Source: Streptomyces inusitatus
GTDB taxonomy: Bacteria; Actinomycetota; Actinomycetes; Streptomycetales; Streptomycetaceae
Direction of reading: 5' to 3'
Assembly: GCF_014651115.1 (NCBI RefSeq)
Contig: NZ_BMWG01000011.1
Location: 1 to 64,000 of the forward strand
DNA: 64,000 bases
The position numbers were made by a program, and so were the translations under genes. The first letter of the stretch is position 1; every line of letters begins with the position of its first letter. Positions 43,454-52,576 of the stretch are shown here, one piece after another. Below the pieces are notes generated by a model. That model saw nothing but the letters and a program-made list of their open reading frames with translations, was not told where the DNA came from and searched no databases.

Positions 43454-45179
43454 CCCGTGACGCCCGGATCCCGCCGCCGGGCGGGGCCTCCGCGTCGGCC
43501 GCCCGGCTCTCCGGGGCGCGCAGCCAGGCGGCTGTGTCGCGGGGCAGCCCGAGGCGGTGCGGGGGGCCGCTGGTGAGGAGGAGGGTGTGATCCGGTGGCA
43601 GGGGGACGGGCCGGTCGCCGAAGTTGACCATGCAGAGCAGGTCACCCCGGTGGAAGGCGAGGACGTCCGGCCCGCCGGGCAGCCATCGCAGCGGAGCGCC
43701 GGACGCGGCCGGGCCCGAGCGGCGCAACCGCAGCGCGGCCCGGTACAGCTCCAGGGTGGAACCGGCGGCGCCGTCCTGGGCCGCCACGGTCAGTCCGGCC
43801 CACCGCCCGGGCTGCGGCAGCCAGGGTTCGGCCCCGCCCCGGGTGAAGCCGTACGGCGGGGCCGAACCCGACCAGGGCAGGGGGACCCGGCAGCCGTCGC
43901 GGCCCGGGTCGGTGCCGCCGGAGCGGAAGTGGACCGGGTCGCACAGCCGTTCCGGCGGGATGTCCTCGACCTCCGGCAGGCCCAGCTCCTCGCCCTGGTA
44001 GAGGCAGGCGGCCCCGGGCAGCGCCAGCATGAGCAGGGCGGCGGCCCGGGCGCGGCGGGTGCCCAGGGCGAGGTCGGTGGGGACGTCGCGGACCTTGGCG
44101 GCGAGGTCGAAGGATGTGTCGGTCCGGCCGTACCGGGTGACGGTACGGGTGACATCGTGATTGCACAGCACCCAGGTCGCGGGGGCCCCGACGGCCGTGT
44201 GGGCGTCGAGGGCGGCCTCGATCCGGCCGCGCAGCGGCCCGGCCGCCCACGGACTGCTCAGGAAGTCGAAGTTGAAGGCCCCGTGCAGGACGCCGGGACG
44301 CAGATAGCGGGCGAACCGGTGAGGCTCGTCGGGCAGCCAGATCTCCCCGGCCAGGACCCGGGGGTCGGGGTAGGAGTCGGCGATGGCGCGCCAGGAGCGG
44401 TAGATGCCGAGGAGTTCGTCGCGGTCGACATAAGGATGCGGACCGCGGCGTTCGTCCGGGGCGTTCGGAGCGTCCGGAGCGTCCGGATCGGGCAGGTCGG
44501 GCAGGTCGGGATCCTTGGCCAGGGCGACCGCGGTGTCGATGCGCACCCCGGCGGCGCCCCGGTCGAACCAGAAGCGGAGGACGGACTCGTACTCCGCTCC
44601 CACCCGGGGGTGACTCCAGTTGAGATCGGGCTGCTCGGGCGTGAACAGATGGAGGTACCACTCGCCCGGAGTGCCGTCGGGCAGGGTGGTGCGGGTCCAC
44701 GCGGGGCCGCCGAATTCGGAGTTCCAGTTGTTCGGCGGCCGTTCGCCGCCGGGCCCCCGGCCGGGGCGGAAGTGGAACAGGGCGCGCTCGGGGCTGCCCG
44801 GGGGCGCGGCGAGCGCCGCGCGGAACCACGGGTGGGCACGGGAGACATGGTTGGGCACGAGGTCGACGAGGGTCCGCAGCCCCAGCTCGCGGGCCGCGCC
44901 GATCAGCCGCTCGGCCTCGTCCAGGGTGCCGAAGTCGGGGTGGATGCCGCGGTAGTCCGTCACGTCGTAGCCGCCGTCGGCCATCGGGGAGGGATACCAG
45001 GGGGTGAACCACAGAGCGTCCACCCCCAGCCGGGCCAGATACGGCAGCCGGTCCAGGACACCGGCGAGATCGCCGGTGCCGTCGCCGTTCCCGTCGGCGA
45101 AACTGCGCGGATAGATCTGGTAGACGACGGCGTTCCGCCACCAGTCGGCCCCGGTCACGGCGGAGTCCGGCACCGGCAT
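43398..45179 (-). CDS. GH13 alpha-glucosidase
   Basis: 593 aa. GH13 oligo-1,6-/alpha-glucosidase subfamily: WWRNAVVYQIYPRSFADGNG, conserved region I DLVPNH, region II GVRIDTAVAL with nucleophile Asp215, region III LAGEIWL with Glu279, region IV VLCNHD with Asp342, then YQGEELGLPEV. No signal peptide, so intracellular. It carries an Asp/Pro-rich insert (about 225-242). It is the last gene of the minus operon, five bases after the HAD phosphatase gene. It may process a glucosylated intermediate or serve as a resistant target for a glycosidase-inhibiting product. The C-terminal 30 residues are Arg/Gly-rich and overlap the convergent regulator gene. Confidence 0.92.
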   Translation of the reverse strand: MPVPDSAVTGADWWRNAVVYQIYPRSFADGNGDGTGDLAGVLDRLPYLARLGVDALWFTPWYPSPMADGGYDVTDYRGIHPDFGTLDEAERLIGAARELGLRTLVDLVPNHVSRAHPWFRAALAAPPGSPERALFHFRPGRGPGGERPPNNWNSEFGGPAWTRTTLPDGTPGEWYLHLFTPEQPDLNWSHPRVGAEYESVLRFWFDRGAAGVRIDTAVALAKDPDLPDLPDPDAPDAPNAPDERRGPHPYVDRDELLGIYRSWRAIADSYPDPRVLAGEIWLPDEPHRFARYLRPGVLHGAFNFDFLSSPWAAGPLRGRIEAALDAHTAVGAPATWVLCNHDVTRTVTRYGRTDTSFDLAAKVRDVPTDLALGTRRARAAALLMLALPGAACLYQGEELGLPEVEDIPPERLCDPVHFRSGGTDPGRDGCRVPLPWSGSAPPYGFTRGGAEPWLPQPGRWAGLTVAAQDGAAGSTLELYRAALRLRRSGPAASGAPLRWLPGGPDVLAFHRGDLLCMVNFGDRPVPLPPDHTLLLTSGPPHRLGLPRDTAAWLRAPESRAADAEAPPGGGIRASRVSAGQSLRRPWRRAGCGG

Positions 45180-45184
45180 GGCCG

Positions 45185-45964
45185 TCACGGCCGTCGTCCC
45201 GGGGCCGGATCGGTGGAGCCCGGGGCCGGCTCGACGGAGTACGGCGTATCCGCCAGGTCCACCGCCCACAGCCCGGGCAGCACCCGGTCGGCCGCGGAGT
45301 AGTCCAGGGAGCGGGTCAGCTCAGTGGGGACGGCGGTCACGGTGATCCCGGCGGCCTTGGCGGCGGCCACCCCGGTCAGCGAGTCCTCGAAGGCGACACA
45401 GCGCGAAGGCGGCACACCGAGCCGGGCGGCCGCCTCCAGATAGACGGCCGGGTCGGGCTTCCGGCGGGGCACCTCGTCGCCGCCCACCACCGTGTCGAAG
45501 AACTCCCCGATGGCGAAGTGGGACAGCCAGCGCGAGACCCACTCCTTGTCGGCCGCCGACGCCACCGCCACGGACAGACCGGCCGCGCGCAGCCGGGGCA
45601 GCAGCTCCCGGACGCCCGGCAGCAGCCTGATGTGCTCGGGGGTCATGAACCGCTCCCACAGCCGGGACAGCCGCTCCCCGAGCTCGGCGTGCGTACCGGC
45701 GCGGTCGGCGGGAGAGCCCGCGGAACCCGGCCGGCCCGATGCGCCCATGGGATCCAGCAGCAGGTCGAACAGGCGCGGGTAGCCGTCGGGCCGGCCGCAC
45801 ACCTCCTCGGCCCACAGCCGCGCCGGGAGGGTGGCTCCGTGCTCCTCGAACAGGGCGGAGCAGGCGAGGAAGTCGGGACGTACGGAGTCGATCAGGACGC
45901 CGTCGTGGTCGAAGATGACGGCCGCGGGGGCCGAGGGCGGGCGCGGGACGCTGGGGTCGGTCAT
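45185..45964 (-). CDS. HAD-superfamily sugar phosphatase
   Basis: 259 aa. HAD motifs: I AVIFDHDGVLIDSV with Asp19/Asp21, II VAVASAADKEW, III/IV GGDEVPRRKPDPAVYLEAA and AFEDSLTGVAAAKAAGITV. The alpha-helical cap matches beta-phosphoglucomutase-like sugar phosphatases. ATG 45964 is used; a GTG at 45976 would overlap the upstream stop by GTGA and is an alternative. Likely removes phosphate from a sugar-phosphate intermediate of this pathway. Confidence 0.85.
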   Translation of the reverse strand: MTDPSVPRPPSAPAAVIFDHDGVLIDSVRPDFLACSALFEEHGATLPARLWAEEVCGRPDGYPRLFDLLLDPMGASGRPGSAGSPADRAGTHAELGERLSRLWERFMTPEHIRLLPGVRELLPRLRAAGLSVAVASAADKEWVSRWLSHFAIGEFFDTVVGGDEVPRRKPDPAVYLEAAARLGVPPSRCVAFEDSLTGVAAAKAAGITVTAVPTELTRSLDYSAADRVLPGLWAVDLADTPYSVEPAPGSTDPAPGRRP

Positions 45965-45972
45965 GGCGGCGG

Positions 45973-46659
45973 TCACAGCCCGCGGACGATTCGGGCGGGG
46001 TTGCCCACCGCGAGCACCTTCGGCGGCAGGTCCTTGGTGACGACGCTCCCGGCGCCCACCACGGTGTCCGCGCCGATCGTCACCCCCGGCACGACGGTCA
46101 CCCCGCCGCCGAGCCAGACCCGGTCCTCCAGGGTGATCGGCCGGGCCTGCTCCCACATGGTGCGGCGCAGCTCGGGGTTGAGGGGATGGTTGGCGGTGAA
46201 GAGCTGGCTGCGGGGGCCGACGAAGACGTCCGCGCCGAGGGTGATGGGGGCGCAGTCCAGCATCATGACATCGAAGTTGACCTTCGTCCCGGGGCCGAGC
46301 TCGATGAAGAACCCGAACTCGCACAGGAAGCGGGGCATCACCCAGCCGCCCGGCCCGAGCCGGCCCAGCAGCTCGCCCAGGACCGACTCACGGGTACGGA
46401 AGTCGCTCAGCGCGGTGCCGTTGAACCGGTCCAGCAGGTCCATGCAGCGCTTGCGGTACGGGCGCAGGGCGGGGTCGGTGGCCGAGTACAGCTCTCCGCT
46501 GGAGAGCCGGGCCTTGATCCGGGCCAGTTCGGCCAGTTCGGCCAGTTCGGCCGGTTCAGCCGGCTCGGCGGAGGCGGAGGCGGAGGCGGGGGCGGGGGCG
46601 GGGGGCCCGGCGGCGGGTTCCGCAGGTGCGGACGGGGTGCCGGGTGTCGTCGGGTTCAT
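45973..46659 (-). CDS. Hexapeptide-repeat sugar O-acetyltransferase
   Basis: 228 aa. The N-terminal 50 residues are Pro/Ala/Glu-rich low complexity. The domain proper matches maltose/galactoside acetyltransferases: MDLLDRFNGTALSDFRTR, VNFDVMMLDCAPITLG, FTANHPLNPELRR, RVWLGGGVTVVPGVTIGADT, VVGAGSVVTKDLPPKVLAVG, NPARIVR. It is a left-handed beta-helix trimer that uses acetyl-CoA. It is a late tailoring or protection step on a sugar of the operon's product. Confidence 0.85.
   Translation of the reverse strand: MNPTTPGTPSAPAEPAAGPPAPAPASASASAEPAEPAELAELAELARIKARLSSGELYSATDPALRPYRKRCMDLLDRFNGTALSDFRTRESVLGELLGRLGPGGWVMPRFLCEFGFFIELGPGTKVNFDVMMLDCAPITLGADVFVGPRSQLFTANHPLNPELRRTMWEQARPITLEDRVWLGGGVTVVPGVTIGADTVVGAGSVVTKDLPPKVLAVGNPARIVRGL
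46522..46560. repeat. GGCCAGTTC tandem repeat inside the acetyltransferase gene
   Basis: About four near-perfect 9-bp units encode the Glu-Leu-Ala run in the acetyltransferase N-terminus, followed by GGC/GGA-rich repeats encoding Ala/Ser. The repeat is in frame and may vary in length by slippage. Confidence 0.75.
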
Positions 46660-46698
46660 CGGGTGGGGAACTGCCTTTCTGCGTACGGTCCCGGCCGC

Positions 46699-47550
46699 TC
46701 AGCCGCGGCGGAGCCGGAGGGTGATCGGCCGGTGGTCGGAGGCGGCGGGCCGGGCCCCGTCCGGGTGCAGCCGGGGGTCGTCCAGCGGCTGGTACGAGGC
46801 CAGGTCCGGGGCGAGGGCGGGAGCCAGCAGGAACAGGTCGATACGCCGTGCCGCCTCGCCGGCCGGATGGAAGCCGACGGTCGGCGACCGGTCGCCGGTC
46901 CTGGCGCCCGCGTCGACGAGGAGCGGTTCCCGTACGGGGCCGAGCAGCCGCTCCAGCGGCGCCCGGTCGGCGCGCTCCTCGCCGGGCGCCGTGTGGTCGG
47001 CGCGCCGGTGGCGGGGGACGGTGGACCAGTCCGGCTCCGGGTCGCCCGGCGGCACCGTGTTGGCGTCCATGGCCAGCAGTGTGGGGTGCGGCGCGCCGGG
47101 GTCGGCGTACTGACGCAGATGGTCGGACTCGATCCGCCGGTTGGTGGCGCTGAACGGGTCGAGGTGGGCCACGACGAACCGCAGGGGCCCCGAACGGCCC
47201 GGCAGCAGCAGGGTGACGCTGCCGTGGCCGTGCCACTGGGCGAGTTCGGGCTCCGCCTGCTCCACCTCGATCAGCTCGATGTCCCGCTGCCAGAACACGG
47301 CCAGATTGCAGCCGGTTCTGGCGGGGAAGAGCACACCGTCCATCCCGAGGGCGGACTTGGCGTCCTCGAAGAAGGCGCCGTCCTCGAACTGCCAGCACCA
47401 TCCCTCGGTGGTCATCAGCACCCGGGGCCGGTGGTCCAGGACCAGATCCCGCTGGAGGTGCCAGCGTTCGTCGCTGCCGTGGTGGCGGTCGATGCCCGCT
47501 TCCCAGAGGTTCCAGAACATGATCAGGTCGCACTGGTCCGGCGGGGTCAT
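46699..47550 (-). CDS. Endonuclease/exonuclease/phosphatase (EEP) family protein
   Basis: 283 aa from ATG 47550, overlapping the methyltransferase stop by ATGA. EEP landmarks: LIMFWNLWEAG, VLMTTEGWCWQF with the metal-binding Glu, LRFVVAHLDPFSATNRR, LLAMDANTVPPGD, and the terminal ASDHRPITLRL. The fold includes DNase I, exonuclease III and inositol polyphosphate 5-phosphatases. In a sugar operon a phosphoesterase acting on a small molecule is more likely than a nuclease, but this is an inference. Confidence 0.8.
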   Translation of the reverse strand: MTPPDQCDLIMFWNLWEAGIDRHHGSDERWHLQRDLVLDHRPRVLMTTEGWCWQFEDGAFFEDAKSALGMDGVLFPARTGCNLAVFWQRDIELIEVEQAEPELAQWHGHGSVTLLLPGRSGPLRFVVAHLDPFSATNRRIESDHLRQYADPGAPHPTLLAMDANTVPPGDPEPDWSTVPRHRRADHTAPGEERADRAPLERLLGPVREPLLVDAGARTGDRSPTVGFHPAGEAARRIDLFLLAPALAPDLASYQPLDDPRLHPDGARPAASDHRPITLRLRRG

Positions 47551-48542
47551 TTGATCCCCACGACCATGGACTCGGGGCCGTCCAGGTGCTCCACATACGC
47601 CTGGCCGAAGCCCGCCTCGCGCAGCCAGTCCAGGCACTCCGCGCCGGTGTAGTCGAAGCCGCCGGGGACCTCGGAGTGCATGATGAGACTGAGGATCAGC
47701 CCGACGGCGTTGCTGCTCCGCTCGTCGTCGATGAGCGTCTCGTAGATCAGCACCGCGCCGCCGTCCGGCAGCGCCTCGTGGGCGGCGCGCAGCAGCCGCA
47801 GCTTCTCGTCCCGCCCCCAGTTGTGCAGTACGTGCCCGAGGACCAGCACATCGGCGGAGGGGAGGGGGTCGTGGAAGAAGTCGCCCTCCTGGAAGGTGAT
47901 CCGGTCGGCGACCCCGAGGCGTCCGGTGTACTCCAGAAAGCCGGCCCGGGCCGGGGGCAGATCGAATCCGATGGCGGTCAGATGGGGGTGGTGGGCCAGG
48001 ACATGGCCGGGCAGCGCGCCCTCTGCGCAGCCGATGTCGGCCAGTGAACGGTACTTCTCCCAGGGGAACTTCACCGCGATGGCGCGGGCCGGACCCATGC
48101 TGAGCGCGGTCATGTCCTTCTGGAACTCGCGCACCGACTCGGCCGCGGCGTACATGGTCCGGTAGAAGTCCCGGCCGTTCTCCGCCTCGTTGACGGCCCG
48201 GCCGGTGCGCAGCACCCGGGTGAGGTCGTCGGCCATGCCGGGGCACTGGGTCATGAAGCTGCCGCCGAGATAGGTGGTCGGCCGGTTCGCGTCCAGATAC
48301 TCGGCGGCCTCCGGCGAGTTGGCGTACCGGCCGTCGGCGCGCACCAGCAGTCCGAGGGCGACCAGGGCGTCGAAGAAGTCGGCGGCGGGCCCGGGGTGCA
48401 GGCCCAGGCGGTCGCGGAGGGCGGGGCCGGTCAGCGGTGTTCCGGCCAGTTCGGTGAAGACCCCGACCTCGACGGCGCTGAGCATGGTCCTGGTCTTCCA
48501 GTGGGCCCACATCAGGTCGGTGACGGGCTGCGGCGAGATCAT
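47547..48542 (-). CDS. SAM-dependent O-methyltransferase (PF00891-like)
   Basis: 331 aa. An N-terminal dimerisation helix domain (LMWAHWKTRTMLSAVEVGVF) with a winged helix is followed by the Rossmann domain: SLADIGCAEGALPGHVLAHH, TAIGFDLPPARAGFLEYTGR, FFHDPLPSADVLVLGHVLHN, LPDGGAVLIYETLIDDER. This is the plant-type/CrtF/tetracenomycin O-methyltransferase family. Its start overlaps the exporter stop, and its stop overlaps the EEP start (ATGA both times). Substrate unknown. Confidence 0.9.
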   Translation of the reverse strand: MISPQPVTDLMWAHWKTRTMLSAVEVGVFTELAGTPLTGPALRDRLGLHPGPAADFFDALVALGLLVRADGRYANSPEAAEYLDANRPTTYLGGSFMTQCPGMADDLTRVLRTGRAVNEAENGRDFYRTMYAAAESVREFQKDMTALSMGPARAIAVKFPWEKYRSLADIGCAEGALPGHVLAHHPHLTAIGFDLPPARAGFLEYTGRLGVADRITFQEGDFFHDPLPSADVLVLGHVLHNWGRDEKLRLLRAAHEALPDGGAVLIYETLIDDERSSNAVGLILSLIMHSEVPGGFDYTGAECLDWLREAGFGQAYVEHLDGPESMVVGIK

Positions 48543-49714
48543 ACGGAGGTCTCCATTTCATGGCGGGGGCCCGGCCGCGGCGCTGTGGCGCCGGAGCCGC
48601 GGGCCAGCCGGGCGGCGACCATCACGGCCAGTCCGCACAGCAGCGTCAGAGCGGCGAGGGCGAGAGGGATCACGGCCGGGTGGCCCGGGGCCGCCAGGCC
48701 GATGAGATAGGGAAGAGCGGCGCTGCCGACGAGATTGGCCACCAGCAGCACGGAGTTGACCCGCTGGGGAGCGGGCAGCAGGGCGTTCGCCCAGACGAGC
48801 GCGGTCGGGAAGACGGCCCCCAGGGCCAGCCCGGCCAGCCCGTAGGCCACCGGGGCCACGGTGCCCACCAGGGTCGCGGCCAGCGCTCCGGTCGCGCCGA
48901 GCAGACACAGACCGATCAGCCGGGGCCGGGCGAGCCGGCTCGCCGCCCACGGCACGACCAGCCGGCCGAGGGTGAGCCCGGCCCAGAACAGCGCGGTGGC
49001 CCGCGCCGCGTCGGCCGGGGAGTGGCCGACGCCGGTCAGATGCGTCGACTCCAGTGCGCCGATCCCGGCCTCGACGCCCGCGTACACCAGCGCCAGCAGG
49101 GCGAAGACGGCGAGCAGCGGCGCCGACGGGCGCGGGGCGGGGCCCGTGGCGGGACGGCCGGCGCCGTCCCCCACGGCCGTGGCCCGTACCAGCAGCAGCG
49201 ACAGCACGCCGGTGACCAGGAGCAGCCCGGACACCTCGCCCCAGTGGCCCACCAACAGCGGGCCCAGTGTGGCCCCCGCGCCGAAGCAGGCGTGCAGCAC
49301 ATTGAGCAAGAGCGCCGCGCGCGGCATCGAGGGCTGGGCGAGCCAGGTGTTGAGGCGCAGGATCAGCCCGCCGTACCCGGCCCCGGCGACCAGGGCGAAG
49401 ACGCACAGCAGCCACCAGTCCGGTGCCAGGGCCATGCCCGCGGCACCGCCCGCGAACGCCGACAGCAGCGCGATCGACAGCGGCCGGCCCGGCAGCCGCC
49501 CGGAGCCGATCCCACAGCCCGCGATGGCGATCAGCGCGCCCAGGTTGTAGAGCACGACCAGCTCCGTGCCGCCGCCGTCCGCCAGCCCGTACTCCGACCG
49601 CAGCAGCGGCAGAGCCGCCCCCAGCGCACCGGTGACCGCGCCGAGCAGGACGGAGAGCGCCAGCGCCGACCCGATCGGCAGCCAGGATCCGGTGGCCGGT
49701 GCGCGCCCGGTCAC
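48539..49714 (-). CDS. MFS-type exporter
   Basis: 391 aa from GTG 49714 (GTGA overlap with the upstream stop). It is almost entirely hydrophobic with about 12 predicted helices (SALALSVLLGAVTGALGAAL, WWLLCVFALVAGAGYGGLIL, LLLVTGVLSLLLVR, GLAGLALGAVFPTALVWANA). The NTWLAQ and LHACFGAGATLGPLL segments resemble FucP/YfkF-like MFS carriers that handle sugars. It is the only transporter in the operon and thus the likely exporter of the product. Confidence 0.8.
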   Translation of the reverse strand: MTGRAPATGSWLPIGSALALSVLLGAVTGALGAALPLLRSEYGLADGGGTELVVLYNLGALIAIAGCGIGSGRLPGRPLSIALLSAFAGGAAGMALAPDWWLLCVFALVAGAGYGGLILRLNTWLAQPSMPRAALLLNVLHACFGAGATLGPLLVGHWGEVSGLLLVTGVLSLLLVRATAVGDGAGRPATGPAPRPSAPLLAVFALLALVYAGVEAGIGALESTHLTGVGHSPADAARATALFWAGLTLGRLVVPWAASRLARPRLIGLCLLGATGALAATLVGTVAPVAYGLAGLALGAVFPTALVWANALLPAPQRVNSVLLVANLVGSAALPYLIGLAAPGHPAVIPLALAALTLLCGLAVMVAARLARGSGATAPRPGPRHEMETSV

Positions 49715-50361
49715 CGGCGGTCGTCCAGGGGGACGGGGCTGAGGCGCAGCGGCTCGAACCGGGCCGTGGCGGACGGGGAGAACGGCGCCTGCGCGAAGAC
49801 GCCGAGCCGCAGTTCCGGGGCCGCGAAGCCGGGGAAGGTCCGGGCGAACCGCCAGTCCTCCCGCGCGGACCGGCGGAAGAGGACCGCGAGCCGGCGGCCC
49901 TGGCGGGTCAGCAGCAGATCGGCGGTGGGGCCGTCCAGGGCGGGTCCCATCGCCTCGTCGGACAGCGGGCGGGACAGTACGGTGACCACGGCCCAGCCAC
50001 CGGCCTTGGTGCGCTCCACGCACACCTTCAGCCAGCCGTCCTCGCCGTGCAGGGACAGGCCCCCCGCGTCGCCCAGCGCCGAGCCCCGGACGGAGATCCG
50101 GGTCCAGACGGTGAAGTCGCCCGTGACGGTCCGTTGCAGCAGCGGCAGCGAATCCGCCTCGTACGAGCCGGGCAGCGCGTACAGATCCGCCCCGCCCGGA
50201 GCCTCGATGCGCAGCGACTCGCCGGTGCGACGCCAGGACAGGGGCCGCCCCTGCCACTGCCAGCCCGCCCCGGCTCCGGCCCTGGCCCCGGCTCCGGCCT
50301 CGTCGCCTGCGCCTGCCCCGCCGTCGTCGTCGGGCCAGGGCAGCTCGGTACCGATGGTCAC
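49711..50361 (-). CDS. DUF1349-like concanavalin-fold protein
   Basis: 216 aa from GTG 50361 (GTGA overlap with the SDR stop). After an Ala/Gly-rich linker the beta-rich domain reads WRRTGESLRIEAPGGADLYA, RTVTGDFTVWTRISV, GEDGWLKVCVERTKAGGWAV, RRLAVLFRRSAREDWRFART, RLGVFAQAPF. This is the DUF1349/regulation-of-enolase pattern with a concanavalin-A-like sandwich, often a carbohydrate-related fold. No catalytic residues can be named. Its place in the middle of the operon suggests binding or stabilising a sugar intermediate. Confidence 0.7.
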   Translation of the reverse strand: MTIGTELPWPDDDGGAGAGDEAGAGARAGAGAGWQWQGRPLSWRRTGESLRIEAPGGADLYALPGSYEADSLPLLQRTVTGDFTVWTRISVRGSALGDAGGLSLHGEDGWLKVCVERTKAGGWAVVTVLSRPLSDEAMGPALDGPTADLLLTRQGRRLAVLFRRSAREDWRFARTFPGFAAPELRLGVFAQAPFSPSATARFEPLRLSPVPLDDRR

Positions 50362-51194
50362 GGGGCCGTCATCCCGCCGTCGACACTGATCGCCTGACCG
50401 GTGATCTTGGTGGCCGAGGCCAGGAAGACCACCAGCTCCGCGATGTCCTCGGGGGTCTGGAACTCCCGCTGGGGGATCATCGAGCGCATCCGGTCCCAGC
50501 ACTCGTCCTCGCTCTCCCCGGGGCGGGTGAACTCCGAGAGCAGATACCGCCACATATTGGAGCGGACGATGCCGGGGCAGACGGCGTTGACCCGGATTCC
50601 GTCGCGGGCGACCTCCTGGGCGAGCGCGGCGGTGAAGCCGACCACGCCGAACTTGGCGGCGCAGTAGTGCGCGACCTTGGCGAAACCGGAACGGCCGGAG
50701 ACCGAGGAGAAGTTGACGATGGCGCCGCCGCCGGAGGCGCGCAGCAGGGGCAGGGCGCTCCGGGCGGACAGGAAGACACCGTCGAGGTTGCCCGAGACCA
50801 CCTGCCGGAACTCGGTCAGCTCCATGGTCTCCACCGGGCTGACATGGGTGACCCCGAAGGCGTTGACCACCGCGTCGAGGCGTCCGGACCGCTCGGCGAG
50901 ATCCGCGTACAGCCGCCGGACCTGCTCCTCGTCGCTCGCGTCGGCCTGTACCGCCCGTACCTCCAGCCCCTCCCCGGTCAGCCGGGCCGCGAGCTCCCCG
51001 GCCTCGGAGAAGCCGGTGACCCGCGCGGACCGGTAGTGGTTGAACGCGGAGGGCAGGGTGTCGGTGTCGGCCACCACGACCCGCGCCCCGCGCCGGGCGA
51101 ACCCTTCCACCACGGCGGCTCCGATGCCCCGGCCACCGCCCACGACCAGCGCAACCTTGCCGGTGAAATCCCTTGCGAAGTCCATGTCTCTCAT
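50358..51194 (-). CDS. Short-chain dehydrogenase/reductase
   Basis: 278 aa. ATG 51194 overlaps the glycosyltransferase stop (ATGA). Classical SDR: cofactor motif ALVVGGGRGIGAAVVE (15-30), acidic residue VVADTD suggesting NAD(H), NAFGVTHVSPVE, catalytic Ser in NFSSVSGRSG, HYCAAKFGVVGF with Tyr/Lys, ITGQAISVDGGM. It oxidises or reduces a hydroxyl/ketone of a sugar-like intermediate, for example the step before transamination. Confidence 0.92.
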   Translation of the reverse strand: MRDMDFARDFTGKVALVVGGGRGIGAAVVEGFARRGARVVVADTDTLPSAFNHYRSARVTGFSEAGELAARLTGEGLEVRAVQADASDEEQVRRLYADLAERSGRLDAVVNAFGVTHVSPVETMELTEFRQVVSGNLDGVFLSARSALPLLRASGGGAIVNFSSVSGRSGFAKVAHYCAAKFGVVGFTAALAQEVARDGIRVNAVCPGIVRSNMWRYLLSEFTRPGESEDECWDRMRSMIPQREFQTPEDIAELVVFLASATKITGQAISVDGGMTAP

Positions 51195-52576
51195 TCCTCT
51201 TTCTCTCCGGCGCCCGCGCCCACCGGCGAAGGCGCGAGACGGTAGGTCAGCGGTGGCAGCACCAGGGCGTCCAGCAGCCGGGGGAAGGCCCGGTAGTCGG
51301 CGAGATTGCGGTCCGGCCGGTCGACCAGCTCCCGCAGTGCGGCCCACTCCCCGGAGTCCGTGGCGTTCCCGGCGGCACGGGCGTCCAGCGCGCGGTGCAC
51401 CGCCCGGTCGCGGCGTCCGAAGAAGTCGGTGAACAGCCGCTCGGCCCGCTCCAGGGCGAGCCGCGGATCGACGCCGGTGCGGGCGGACACCCGTACCGCC
51501 CGCGGCAGCGTGGTGTCGTGGCCGAGGACGGGCCCGACCGGTTCGCCGGACAGGGCGCGCAGAAACGTATCGTCCCGGAAGGGGGGCGCGCTCCGGACGG
51601 CGGCCGGGGCGTAGTCGCGGTCGAGCAGCTTGCGCGTCAGCGCGTCCTCGTCGATCCGGCCCAGCGGTCCGACCCGGCTCATCGTGAACTCGCTCGCGGT
51701 GTCCAGGGCGGTGGGGACCAGATTGCGGGCGGGCAGCAGCTCCACGGCGGGGCCGACGTCTGCCGCCAGCACCGGCACACCGTGCGCCAGCGCCTCCAGC
51801 ACCACCCGCCCGAGGGTCTCCCGGGAGGCCGTACTGGGGAAGAGCAGCACATCGATCCGGGCGAAGAAGTCGGCGAGCCGGTCCTGGCCGACCGTGCCGA
51901 GCAGCTCGACGGCATCGGGCGGGACACCCAGCCCGTCCAGGGCCGCGCGGACCGCGTCCGCCTCCCAGCGGGGATGGTTGGGCTTGCCCGCGCACACCAG
52001 GCTCGCCCGGCCGCCGCTGTCCCGGTGACAGCGGGCGAACACGGTCAGCACCTGGTCGAAGTTCTTCGCCAGCGACAGCGCCCCGAGATAGCCGACGCGC
52101 AGCGTCTCCCCGGGCCCCGGGGCGGGGACGGGATCCCTGCGGGGCAGCCGGTCCAGCATGGGGTAGGCCACCGCCGAGTTCTCCTCGGTGACGGAGGCGA
52201 AGTGGCGGACGAACAGCCGGCGGGTGTACTCGGTGGGGAAGAGCGCCAGATCGCCGGGGAGCACCAGCGGCGCACACAGCTCCTCCTGGGCCCAGTAGCC
52301 CGACCACAGGGCGGTGTGCACCTCACGCACGATCCGGAAACGGCCGCCGGTCCGCTGCCGCCAGTGGTGATAGAGGAAGGCGTACGGCCCCGACCCCGCG
52401 TAGACCACGTCGCCGGGCCCGGCCGACGCGACGCTCTCCGCGCCGCGGGTCAGATCGTGCCAGGCCACGGGGTGACGCCGGGTCAGCAGCCCGGCCGTCT
52501 CCCGGTGCATCAGGATGGCTCCGTCGAGAATGCCCTCGTCGTCCGGAGCCCGGTAGTCATGCGTATGCAGTCGCAT
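51191..52576 (-). CDS. GT4-family glycosyltransferase
   Basis: 461 aa GT-B glycosyltransferase. C-terminal nucleotide-sugar domain: LRVGYLGALSLAKNFDQVLT, ASLVCAGKPNHPRW, VELLGTVGQDRLADFFARID, VLLFPSTASRETLGRVVLEA with the family Glu, HGVPVLAADVGPAVELLP. No signal peptide. It transfers a sugar, retaining configuration, to the pathway intermediate or product. Its start lies 20 bp inside the 3' end of the transketolase gene. Confidence 0.9.
   Translation of the reverse strand: MRLHTHDYRAPDDEGILDGAILMHRETAGLLTRRHPVAWHDLTRGAESVASAGPGDVVYAGSGPYAFLYHHWRQRTGGRFRIVREVHTALWSGYWAQEELCAPLVLPGDLALFPTEYTRRLFVRHFASVTEENSAVAYPMLDRLPRRDPVPAPGPGETLRVGYLGALSLAKNFDQVLTVFARCHRDSGGRASLVCAGKPNHPRWEADAVRAALDGLGVPPDAVELLGTVGQDRLADFFARIDVLLFPSTASRETLGRVVLEALAHGVPVLAADVGPAVELLPARNLVPTALDTASEFTMSRVGPLGRIDEDALTRKLLDRDYAPAAVRSAPPFRDDTFLRALSGEPVGPVLGHDTTLPRAVRVSARTGVDPRLALERAERLFTDFFGRRDRAVHRALDARAAGNATDSGEWAALRELVDRPDRNLADYRAFPRLLDALVLPPLTYRLAPSPVGAGAGEKEE

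Noticed and set aside
43557..45302. 581-codon plus-strand open frame opposite the GH13 gene
   Set aside because: Gly/Val/Arg-rich antisense shadow with no motif; the minus-strand frame has a complete GH13 active site.
48560..50389. 609-codon plus-strand open frame opposite the exporter and DUF1349-like genes
   Set aside because: Low-complexity Gln/Arg/Gly composition typical of antisense GC-rich DNA; the minus strand encodes recognisable proteins with coupled starts and stops.
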